This document shows positions 1 through 8,400 of a stretch of 64,000 bases of DNA, one piece after another. The notes beneath the pieces are model-generated. The model did not search any database. It was not told the origin of the DNA and saw nothing but the letters and a program-made list of their open reading frames with translations. Made by a program: the position numbers and the translations under genes. Within the stretch, counting starts at the first letter, position 1, and every line of letters begins with the position of its first letter. The stretch covers positions 1,364,001-1,428,000 of the forward strand of contig JACKCI010000002.1 of the NCBI GenBank assembly GCA_020634155.1. Reading direction: 5' to 3'. This stretch comes from Anaerolineales bacterium (lineage in GTDB: Bacteria > Chloroflexota > Anaerolineae > Aggregatilineales > J027).

Positions 1-2
1 GT

Positions 3-494
3 GGTCATCGAGTACGTGGGGTGCGTGATTTGCCGCCTTTATTGGTGCCGCTGGTTGTCAATAGCCTTGAACGTGCCTTGAATTTAGCCGAGGCAATGGA
101 ATCTCGCGGTTATGCCCGACGGGGTACCCCCGACCCTCGCTCTCGTTGGCTGTTGTCGTTTAGTTTGGTTGGTAGCCTTGCGCTAATCGTCCTCTATACC
201 TTCATGCCCATGCCGCGCCTTTTGTTCTTAGCTGGCTTGCTCCTCTGCTTATTGGCCCTCTGGCTGGGTCTGAGCCGTAGTGGGGTCGAGCGCACCCGTT
301 TGCGGCGCGGACAGTGGGGCTGGCGTGAAGGCCTCATGACGGGAGCCGCCCTGCTGCTACTGGTGATATTCATGAGCAGCAGCCCTCAAGCCCTCAACTA
401 TCAGCCCTATCCCGCTTTGCTACTACCCACCTTTAACCCTTGGCTGGGATTAGCGACCCTTGGCGCGATGGTGCCTGCTCTGCTTGACTCATGA
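3..494 (+). CDS. ECF transporter T component (EcfT), 5'-truncated by window edge
   Basis: C-terminal part of an energy-coupling-factor transporter transmembrane subunit. The open frame continues to the window edge, so the gene starts upstream. The visible part contains the EcfT-type coupling motif AMESRGY (about 30 residues in), followed by three to four hydrophobic helices. In this family the small-Ala-Arg-Gly motif contacts the ATPase subunits. The next gene starts inside its last codons (ATGA overlap, 491-494) and encodes the matching twin ATPase, so the two are almost certainly translated together as part of an ECF importer for a vitamin or metal. The substrate-binding S component is not in the window. 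Confidence is high for the family, none for the substrate. Confidence 0.8.
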   Translation, partial: GHRVRGVRDLPPLLVPLVVNSLERALNLAEAMESRGYARRGTPDPRSRWLLSFSLVGSLALIVLYTFMPMPRLLFLAGLLLCLLALWLGLSRSGVERTRLRRGQWGWREGLMTGAALLLLVIFMSSSPQALNYQPYPALLLPTFNPWLGLATLGAMVPALLDS

Positions 495-2056
495 TTCACG
501 TCGAGAACCTGACCTACACCTATCCCCATACCCCCACGCCCGCCCTTGCTGATGCCGATTTGACCATCCCCGACGGTGCGTTTGTCTTGGTGGTAGGAGT
601 CAGCGGCTCTGGCAAATCGACCCTGCTGCGGGCCATCAATGGCTTGGTGCCGCATTTCTATGGGGGCCGCTTCCAAGGCCGTGTGTTGGTCGATGGCCTC
701 GATACCCTTGCCTCTACCCCGCGCCAATTGGCAGGCAAGGTTGGCTTTGTCTTCCAAGACCCCACCACCCAATTTGTCGTGCAGCGCGTAGAAGATGAAA
801 TCGCCTTTGGTCTCGAAAACCTCGCCGTGCCATCCGCTGAAATGTCCACTCTCATTCACGAGAGCCTCGGCTTGGTCGGGGCCGAACATCTCCGCCAGCG
901 CCAGATAGCGACCCTGTCTGGTGGGGAGGCTCAACGGGTAGCCATCGCCTGCGCCCTTGCCATGCGTCCCCAAGTGCTGATTCTCGATGAGCCAACCTCT
1001 CAACTTGACCCCGCCGGAGCCGATGCCCTCTTGGATGTCCTTGGCCGCCTCAATCAAGACCAGCGCTTGACCCTGATTCTCGCTGAACATCGCCTGACAC
1101 GGGTGCTCCCTTTCGCTACCCATATCCTGCACTGCACCGCCAACCAACCCCCGCGCTTATCCTCAGTTGAGGAAGCTCTGCCAACACTTGAGGGCGTCCC
1201 TTTGGTGCAAGCTGCCCAGCGCATGGGCTGGCAACCTCTACCGCGCTCCATCAAAGCCGCCCGTCAGTTGGCTCAATCGACCCCTATTGACTCGCCCTTA
1301 CTATCATCACCACCCCCTCCGCGCCAACCCTTGCTCGACATTCAGCACCTCAGCGTATCCTATGCCAAGCGCCCCGCCTTGCAGGAGGTTAACTTGACCC
1401 TCCACGCGGGCGAGTGTGTGGCATTATTAGGGTCGAATGGTGCGGGCAAGTCCACCCTGCTCAAAGCCTTGGCGGGTTTGGTGGAGCCAAGCAGTGGGCA
1501 AATCACCTACCAAGGCCAAGCCATCACCCGCCAACGGGTTGACCAACGCGCCCGCTTTCTGGCCTATGTCCCCCAAGACCCCAACACCCTGCTCTTTGCC
1601 GATACCCTCCTCGATGAGTTGCGCTTCACCCTAGACGGCCTCAAATTACCGCCTGTGATGGAACCCCGCGCTCTGCTGCAACTGCTCCGTTTAGAGTCCT
1701 ATGCCGAGCGCTACCCCCGCGACCTATCGGGTGGAGAGCGTCAACGCGCCGCCCTCGCGGCCATGCTGATTGTTAATCGCCCCATTTTGCTGCTCGATGA
1801 ACCTACGCTGGGCCTTGATTATATTCAACGTGAAACGCTGGTTTACTTTTTGCGCCAATGGGGGCAAACCGTCTTGTTAGCGACCCATGATCTTGAATTA
1901 GCCGCCCGTGTCGCTGACCGTGTGGTCATCCTTGAGCATGGTCGCATCCACACCACTGGCCCCACCCGTGACGTGTTGCTGCATACATCGGGCTATCAAA
2001 CCGAACTGGCGCAGATATTCGACTCCCTTTTAACAATGGATGATTGGCAGGAGTGA
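491..2056 (+). CDS. ECF transporter ATP-binding protein, fused EcfA-EcfA' (two ABC domains)
   Basis: A 521-residue protein with two complete ABC ATPase domains in one chain. Domain 1 has Walker A GVSGSGKST at about 36-44, Q-loop FQDP near 88, signature LSGGE at 142-146 and Walker B LILDEP near 163. Domain 2 begins near residue 280 with Walker A GSNGAGKST near 315, signature LSGGERQR near 413 and Walker B LLLDEP near 433. EcfA and EcfA' are usually separate 270-290 residue proteins; fused forms of this length are known (YkoD-type). It powers uptake with the upstream EcfT, whose stop codon it overlaps. A linker rich in Pro and Ser (about 255-280) joins the halves. Confidence 0.9.
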   Translation: MIHVENLTYTYPHTPTPALADADLTIPDGAFVLVVGVSGSGKSTLLRAINGLVPHFYGGRFQGRVLVDGLDTLASTPRQLAGKVGFVFQDPTTQFVVQRVEDEIAFGLENLAVPSAEMSTLIHESLGLVGAEHLRQRQIATLSGGEAQRVAIACALAMRPQVLILDEPTSQLDPAGADALLDVLGRLNQDQRLTLILAEHRLTRVLPFATHILHCTANQPPRLSSVEEALPTLEGVPLVQAAQRMGWQPLPRSIKAARQLAQSTPIDSPLLSSPPPPRQPLLDIQHLSVSYAKRPALQEVNLTLHAGECVALLGSNGAGKSTLLKALAGLVEPSSGQITYQGQAITRQRVDQRARFLAYVPQDPNTLLFADTLLDELRFTLDGLKLPPVMEPRALLQLLRLESYAERYPRDLSGGERQRAALAAMLIVNRPILLLDEPTLGLDYIQRETLVYFLRQWGQTVLLATHDLELAARVADRVVILEHGRIHTTGPTRDVLLHTSGYQTELAQIFDSLLTMDDWQE

Positions 2057-2059
2057 GGC

Positions 2060-2833
2060 ATGGTACGCATTATTGGGCAACGCGAGCAAGACGGCATTAT
2101 TGACCGCTTAATCACCTATACCGCCCCGCACGGGGAGCGACGGGTGGCGCAAATCCTCCGCACGGCTGGCGCTGGCCCCGCCATCCTCTTTGTGCATTGG
2201 TATGAACCCGAAGCCACGACCTCTAACCGCACCCAATTTGTTACTGAGGCCACCGCGTTGGCGAAGCAGGGCGCTATCTGTATGCTGATTGAAACCATGT
2301 GGTCAGACCGTGACTGGTTTCTCAAACGCACCCAAGCCGACGACTATCAAAATTCTCTCAACCAAGTCGCCGAACTGCGCCAAGCCCTTGATCTATTACT
2401 CGCCGAACCGGGAGTGGATACCCGCCGTGTCGCTTATGTCGGGCATGATTTCGGTGGCATGTATGGCGTACTGGCAGGCACCGGCGACCCGCGCCCGACC
2501 CACTATGTCATCATGGCTGCCACGCCCCGCTTCCATGAGTGGTATCTGTACCTCCCCAAGCTGGAGGGTGCGGCCCGTGAGCAGTTTATCGCCCAAATGA
2601 GTCCCCTTGACCCCATCGCTCATGTCCCCCAACTGGCTCCCAAGCCGATACTTTTTCAATTCGCCAAAGAGGATTTCCATGTGCCTGTTGAACGCGCTCA
2701 AGCCTTTTATGATGCGGCGGGTGACCCCAAGTGCTTATTGTGGTATGAAGGTGGACATGGCTTAAATGAACAGGCGACCCATGACCGCATGGCATGGTTA
2801 ACCGAGCAGTTAGGGCTGGCTACTGAAGATTGA
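2060..2833 (+). CDS. Alpha/beta hydrolase, dienelactone-hydrolase-like
   Basis: A 257-residue cytosolic alpha/beta hydrolase starting 4 bp after the ABC ATPase. The nucleophile elbow reads GHDFGG (near residue 128), so Asp sits where most esterases have Ser. An Asp nucleophile in this position is known from haloalkane dehalogenases and epoxide hydrolases. The C-terminal part has the expected late Asp region (ILFQFAKEDFHVP) and His (EGGHGLN, near residue 233). The overall arrangement resembles the dienelactone hydrolase family, so the substrate is unknown. It converges with the next gene, with the two stop regions overlapping by 14 bp. Confidence 0.65.
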   Translation: MVRIIGQREQDGIIDRLITYTAPHGERRVAQILRTAGAGPAILFVHWYEPEATTSNRTQFVTEATALAKQGAICMLIETMWSDRDWFLKRTQADDYQNSLNQVAELRQALDLLLAEPGVDTRRVAYVGHDFGGMYGVLAGTGDPRPTHYVIMAATPRFHEWYLYLPKLEGAAREQFIAQMSPLDPIAHVPQLAPKPILFQFAKEDFHVPVERAQAFYDAAGDPKCLLWYEGGHGLNEQATHDRMAWLTEQLGLATED

Positions 2834-3041
2834 GGGGTTCTTCTTCGCCCCCATCAATATAGGCATCTTGGTCTTGGGCGAGGATTTGCCCATACAAGAA
2901 CAGTTCATGCCAGAGCAGGGCGTTATCCGTATAGAGGGTATATGTCCCCGCCGTGTGCTTGGTCTGCACCAGATGCGGCGGGGCTTCTGCATAAATCGCA
3001 TTAAAAAGCTGTACATTGCGGACACGGATATAAAAGGCCAC
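2820..3041 (-). CDS. Small hypothetical protein (73 aa)
   Basis: A 73-residue reading frame directly downstream (6-bp gap) of the 270-residue hypothetical protein on the same strand, so the two look like a two-gene unit. It has no signal peptide, no membrane segment and no motif I recognise. The sequence is rich in aromatic residues with an acidic C-terminus. Its 3' end overlaps the convergent hydrolase gene by 14 bp. An alternative frame of similar length exists (2810-3025), but this one is better supported by spacing. The existence of the gene is likely, not certain. Confidence 0.45.
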   Translation of the reverse strand: MAFYIRVRNVQLFNAIYAEAPPHLVQTKHTAGTYTLYTDNALLWHELFLYGQILAQDQDAYIDGGEEEPLNLQ

Positions 3042-3047
3042 GGGGGT

Positions 3048-3860
3048 TTATCCTCGGTGGGTGGCTTCTTCTGTCCAACGGTCTTGTGTGAGCGCCAGCC
3101 ATCCTTCAGGCAATTTGCTGTTTACGGGCCACGAACTTGGTTGCAAGGCCGCCAAATTCCGTACCACCCGTCGATTTTTCATAACGGTTCCCAATTCACT
3201 AGCAGTGGTGTCTTCCTCTTCCACCACTACCGGATCACCCTTGCAATAGGGCAAGGCCAGCGCTGCCACCAAGCGTTCTAGGGCATCCTGCGCCGCAAAT
3301 CCCGGCTTCATGATGTCCTGTACATACTTGGGGTCAGTCCCCGGCTCAAAAAGGTTGGCTAAGTCACTAGCCTTACCCGCGTAATATTGCTCAACCGCTG
3401 GCGGGAGCTTAGGGCTGCTATTCGGTTGTGCCCACGCTCGTGAGCGTCGATGCTCATGGTAGCGTTGCAGCACCACCCGTCCGGCTGGCTCGGCCAAATC
3501 AATTCGCATGACATTGCCTGTACTCAAAATCGTGCGAAGTTGCTGCGTGACCCACAGGGCCAAGTGCGACTCAAAGGCGGCAGTTGTCCGCCCGCTGCTG
3601 TGCAGACGATAATAGAGGGTGATGGTGTTCATCCCCAGTTCAAACGCATCGGTGTGTAACCGCCCGCTTAGGTTCCGCAGCAAATAATGGTCAGGCAAGA
3701 CGCTATCAAGGATAAGTGCCGTCCACCCTCGGCGGGCCGTTGTCTGGATAATGCGCGTATAATTAACCGGCTGATGACGTGAGCGGTTAATCAAGATAAT
3801 TGCATTTTCCAGTACCGCTGCTTCGGCGGTTTTTACGAAAGCAAAGTTATAAATGTCCAT
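3048..3860 (-). CDS. Hypothetical protein (270 aa)
   Basis: A soluble protein of 270 residues with no motif I can name. It has no signal peptide or transmembrane segment. The middle (about residues 95-150) is rich in Arg, and an acidic Glu run occurs near residue 215. It lies upstream of the 73-residue gene with a 6-bp gap and diverges from the secreted beta-propeller gene across a 115-bp intergenic stretch. Its length, uninterrupted frame and coding bias support a real gene. No function is proposed. Confidence 0.6.
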   Translation of the reverse strand: MDIYNFAFVKTAEAAVLENAIILINRSRHQPVNYTRIIQTTARRGWTALILDSVLPDHYLLRNLSGRLHTDAFELGMNTITLYYRLHSSGRTTAAFESHLALWVTQQLRTILSTGNVMRIDLAEPAGRVVLQRYHEHRRSRAWAQPNSSPKLPPAVEQYYAGKASDLANLFEPGTDPKYVQDIMKPGFAAQDALERLVAALALPYCKGDPVVVEEEDTTASELGTVMKNRRVVRNLAALQPSSWPVNSKLPEGWLALTQDRWTEEATHRG

Positions 3861-3915
3861 CGGCTGATAAATATAGATAAAGGCCTATGAATAGGATACA
3901 CAACTCTGATTGAAT

Positions 3916-3942
3916 TTGCTACCAGCGCTTTCGTGCTATAAT
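3916..3942 (+). promoter_or_regulatory. Promoter with extended -10
   Basis: TATAAT at 3937-3942 is preceded by TG one base upstream (extended -10). A weak -35 (TTGCTA, 3916-3921) lies 15 bp away. It lies 34 bp upstream of the chosen ATG of the beta-propeller gene, which supports starting that gene at 3976 rather than at 3910. Confidence 0.55.
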
Positions 3943-3975
3943 CCCACTCAGACTAGTCGGAAGGTATACGCACAA

Positions 3976-5406
3976 ATGAAACGGGCTGTTTTTAGTTTAG
4001 TTTTTCTCATCGCGCTGATTATCGGGCCATTCCTTTGGCAGCCGTCTGTACCTGTTGCTGCTCAAGGTGGACCACCCACACCGGATGTCCCGCGCTACCA
4101 GACTGGTAATTTTCCCCGTGCAATGGCCTTCGATGGTGTGCGCGTCTGGGTCGCCAATTGGCTCGATAATTCCATCACCCGTATGTTAGCGGCTGATGGG
4201 CGCGTGCTGGATACCAAGATTTATGAGCCGAACAAGCCGGGTGTCATCGTCGGGCGGCGTCCAGTGGCCCTCGCATGGGACGGTACCCATATGTGGGTCG
4301 CCAACTATCTCGATAATAACGTTATTCGCATCGACAAAGATGACCAAGTCGTTTCCGTCTACGGCCCCAATTCGGGTATCCAATCCCCTGTCGCTCTCTT
4401 TTATGATGGCGCACATATCTGGGTTGTCAACCAAGGTGGCGGCATCACTCCCGGCACCGTGACCAAGATTGAAGTGGGTACCACTGTCAATGTACTAGGC
4501 ACATACCCCGTCGGCGTGTTCCCCACCGGCATGACATGGGATGGCGATTATATCTGGGTTACCAATGGGCGCAGCAATTCGGTTTCGGTATTGGATAGCT
4601 TTTCAGGACAATTGGTCAAGGAGATTCCCGTCGGCCTGTTCCCCATGTCCATCGTCTTTGATGGCATTCATGTCTGGGTCTCGCACTACGATGGGAGCAT
4701 CACCCTTATCCGCAAAGATACCCTACGGGTTGACGATACTATCGTGATTGACGACCTGCCCGGCAACCCCGGTGACTTAATCAGTCCACGTCGGCCCATT
4801 CAACTCCTCTACGCCTTTGAACACGTATGGATTACCAATGTCCACTTTGCCAGCTTTGCTAGTATCGATGCTCTACAAGGCACCTTGGTCAAAACCGTCG
4901 AGGTTGGTGAATCAGAATTTCCCGCAACTATGGCCTATACTGACCGACAAGTGTGGGTCGCCAATTGGCTGAGTTCCTCCATCACCACCTATGACCCTGA
5001 TGGCGAGATTTTGGTGGATGGCACCTACAACAACCCTACCGCGGTGGCCCTCAACCCCGGTATTTGGCTCCCGACTGCCACCCCTTCGCCAAGCCCAACC
5101 CCAACCGTGACACCGACCCCCTGTGACACCAATTTCCCGCCACGCTTAATTATCGGAGAGCGGGGTATGATTAACAGCGACTATGGCACTTTGCCCCTCC
5201 GTTTGCGTGATGCGCCGGGGTCAAATAACACGCGTCAATTAGGAACCTATGGCTTTGGCACAACCTTTAATGTCATTGGTGGCCCTGTGTGCGTAGACAA
5301 TCGGGCGTGGTTTAATGTTGAAATCACGGATGATGGCAAAGTGGGGTGGTTTGTTGAATCTTTTGAAACCAGCTATACGGTTGACCCCTTGCCGCCTAAC
5401 GACTAA
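3976..5406 (+). CDS. Secreted YncE/NHL-like beta-propeller protein with C-terminal SH3-like domain
   Basis: A 476-residue exported protein. The start at 3976 gives a typical signal peptide (MKR, then a hydrophobic core to about residue 25, then VAAQG). Residues about 35-370 contain repeated blades with the phrase WVANW/WVTN and a following domain-linking DGxxxW pattern, as in YncE-like or Virginiamycin B lyase-like propellers. A Pro/Thr-rich linker (about 372-395) leads to a bacterial SH3-like domain of about 80 residues that ends in GWFVES. The role is probably extracellular binding at the cell wall; no catalytic residues are evident. A longer start at 3910 would lie upstream of the promoter and is rejected. 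Confidence 0.75.
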   Translation: MKRAVFSLVFLIALIIGPFLWQPSVPVAAQGGPPTPDVPRYQTGNFPRAMAFDGVRVWVANWLDNSITRMLAADGRVLDTKIYEPNKPGVIVGRRPVALAWDGTHMWVANYLDNNVIRIDKDDQVVSVYGPNSGIQSPVALFYDGAHIWVVNQGGGITPGTVTKIEVGTTVNVLGTYPVGVFPTGMTWDGDYIWVTNGRSNSVSVLDSFSGQLVKEIPVGLFPMSIVFDGIHVWVSHYDGSITLIRKDTLRVDDTIVIDDLPGNPGDLISPRRPIQLLYAFEHVWITNVHFASFASIDALQGTLVKTVEVGESEFPATMAYTDRQVWVANWLSSSITTYDPDGEILVDGTYNNPTAVALNPGIWLPTATPSPSPTPTVTPTPCDTNFPPRLIIGERGMINSDYGTLPLRLRDAPGSNNTRQLGTYGFGTTFNVIGGPVCVDNRAWFNVEITDDGKVGWFVESFETSYTVDPLPPND

Positions 5407-5420
5407 ATACCATAAGGCAA

Positions 5421-5467
5421 AAAATAGGGGCGAGGTCTTCAATATAGAGAGACCCACCCCTTTTTAT
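5421..5467. terminator. Bidirectional terminator between convergent genes
   Basis: An imperfect stem pairs AGGGG..GGTCT (5426-5438) with AGACC..CCCCT (5449-5461). It is flanked by A-rich sequence on the left and TTTTT on the right, so it can serve both the beta-propeller gene and the convergent ftsK-like gene. Confidence 0.7.
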
Positions 5468-5485
5468 TTGCTTATTGGGGATTAA

Positions 5486-8400
5486 CTACTCGTCGTCCTC
5501 ATCATCATCGTAGTCAATCTCTTTGCCGTTGCTATCAATCAGAACTTCACGCGGCTTGGCTCCACTCTCGGCTGGCCCCACCACACCATGCTCTTCCATG
5601 ATGTCAATGAGTCGTGCGGCGCGGGTGTAGCCAATACGGAAGTGCCGTTGCAGCATTGAGATACTGGCTTTGCGGCGTTGTGCAACCAACTCGACGGCCT
5701 CATCATAGAGTTCGTCTTCGCCCGTTGGCATATCCTCATCATCGTCTTTCTCAGCTTCCTTGACTTGTTGCCAGAAATCGGGCTGACGGGCTGACGGGCG
5801 TGCCCCCATGCCACTGCTGCTGTCACCCAAGACTCGCTCACTGCGTGAGACAATCTTGGGTAAGGGGGGCGTTTCGGGTACTGAGAGCTTGGTGATGGGA
5901 CGTGTCCCCCCACGTGAAAGGGCGGCGGTACTCTTCCAATAGTGGGTCACGCGGTTCAGTTCAGGGTCAGAGACATACACACCCTGCATACGCAATGGCG
6001 CAGGTGAGTCAGGTGCTTGATAGAGCATGTCCCCGCGTCCCAGCAATTTCTCAGCGCCGGGTTGGTCAAGGATAACGCGGCTGTCCACCGACGAGGCCAC
6101 TGCAAACGCGATACGAGCCGGGAAGTTGGCCTTAATCAAGCCCGTGACCACATCTACCGACGGGCGTTGCGTCGAGATAATCAGGTGGATACCTGTTGCG
6201 CGTGCCATCTGGGCTAGGCGTGCAATCAATCGCTCCGTTTCATCGGGTGCCAACATCATTAAGTCTGCCAATTCGTCAATGATGACAACCAAATAGGGCA
6301 TCTTGTCTGCGCCTGCGGGTAGCTTGCTGTTGTAGTCGATGATATGCCGTGCGCCTGCCGAGGCAAAGCGTTTGTAGCGGTCATCCATCTCGCGCTGTAC
6401 CCACTTCAAGACTCCCACGATGCGCTCTAGATCGACCACCACCGGAGCCACCAAGTGCGGGATGCCATTGTAGCCAGCCAACTCCACACGCTTAGGGTCA
6501 ACCATGATGAATTGCAATTCGGCGGGCGTGTTCTGCAACAACAAGCACGCAATGACGGCATTCACACAGATGGACTTACCAGAACCCGTCGCCCCTGCAA
6601 TCAGCAAGTGCGGCATTTGGGTTAGGTCAGCCGAGACCGCCCCGCCATCAACCCGCTTGCCAAGGCCAATAGTCAACTTGGACTTGGTGACATGCTTATC
6701 ATGCTGCTCGGAGTCCATCACATCGCGTAGGCTCACCAGTGCCGCTTCTGAATTCGGCACTTCGATACCCACATAGCCTTTACCGGGGACAGGGGCCTCA
6801 ATACGGATGGATTTGGCTGCCAGCGCCAAGGCAAGGTCTTTATCGAGGCTGGCAATTGCTGCGACCTTCACCCTTGAGCGCGACCCACCCCGCTTCTCGA
6901 TATAGTTCGGCTCCACCCCGAATTGGGTAATCACTGGCCCTGTATTGACCTCAACTACCCGCCCCGGTGCCCCAAAGCTATCAAGGGTATCTTCGATAAT
7001 GCGGGCTTGCTCCAATAGATAGGCTTGGTCAATATCTTGGTTAGAGCCTTCTTGCAACAGTTCGCGGAAGTCAGGTGGTTGCCAACGGGCTGGCCCAGTG
7101 GGGGCAGGTTCCGACGCGGCTGCTTTTGCCCCGTCAGGCGCTTTGCTGACAGGTGGGGTCGCCTTAGCTTCGGGTGCTTTCTCAGGCATCGCTGCTTTGG
7201 GTGTAGGCGTTCGCTCTTCAGCCTTAGCTGGTGTTGATTCTGTAGTTTTTGCGGGTATCGGCGGCACAACTACAGCAGGTGTCTCAGTCTTTTCGGTTTT
7301 CCCTAGCTCTGATTTATCAGATACCGCTGCCTTAGCTGGTGCTTCTGTAACAGGTGCTGTCTGTTCAGACGCTATAATATCCTTGGTTGCGCTGAGGTCA
7401 TCCTCGGCGGGTGGCTCTTGGTCTTTACTGGGCAACCGCCGCCCCAAGGCCTCTGTTGGTGCGCTAGTGAAATTCATTCCGCGTGGTTTGGCAGGTTCGA
7501 GCGTGGGTGGTGCTTCCTCTGGAGCCGTGGGTGCTGCTTCGGTTGAGGATTCGGCGCTACCTCCAGCCCGCCCCGGCAAATCCATCGGTGGCGCAGCATC
7601 GGTTGGCTCCCGACGACGAAAAATGCCGCTATCGGTGTCATTTTCGGTGCGTCGTGTAAATAGGCCTGTCGCTGCGGCAGGACTTTCAGTGGATGGTGTA
7701 GGGTTACCGAACACCGAGCGCCGTTCCCCACTGGCACGACGGGCCGCTGCTGCTGCTTGGTCGTCGTCTCCCGTATCGTCATCACCAGCATCCATAGGAC
7801 GCATGGTGGGGTGTGCGGCAGGCGTCTCTAGGGATGCGGCGGCTTTTTCGCCATTACCCTTGCCTTCCTCCCCAACGGGAGTTGGGGCAGGGCGACCCGT
7901 AAACTCAAAGGGTGTGCGCCGTGCTGGTGTTTGGTCTTCGCTTTTCACGGCCTCTGGTGAGGGCGTTAAATCACCAGCAGGTGCTTTGCGCTCACCAAAA
8001 TCGAACATCGGACGTTGAGCAGCAGGCTTTTCGGTTGCTGGCCCATTTTCGCCCTTGGGTTCGCCCGTTGCAGTAGAGCCTTCTGCAGATGTTGCTTCAT
8101 CTGTTACAGGCTTGCGGCCTGCAAATTCAAACGGGGTACGACGGGCAGGGCCTGCATCAGGGGTTGGCCTAGCTGCGGGTGTGCTATCAGGTGCCACCGC
8201 TTCTTCTGATGGAGCAGTGGGCTTGCGACCCGCGAATTCAAAGGGTGTACGGCGTGCGGCGGGTGCTTCACTAACAGGTGTAGGTTCCTCCGCCTTGACC
8301 TCAGTTGAAGCAAGTGGTGTTTCATCTTCAGCGGGGGCCTTCACCGCTGGTATATCAAAGGCTGTGCGGCGTGGCATAAAAGCTTCACGGTCAGGCTTGG

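Noticed and set aside
3910..3975. Longer start for the beta-propeller gene
   Set aside because: It would lie upstream of the extended -10 promoter and hide the signal peptide.
7098..8018. Long plus-strand open frame opposite ftsK (306 codons)
   Set aside because: It lies over the repetitive Pro/Ser/Ala-rich linker, where biased codons open antisense frames; low-complexity product, no ribosome site.
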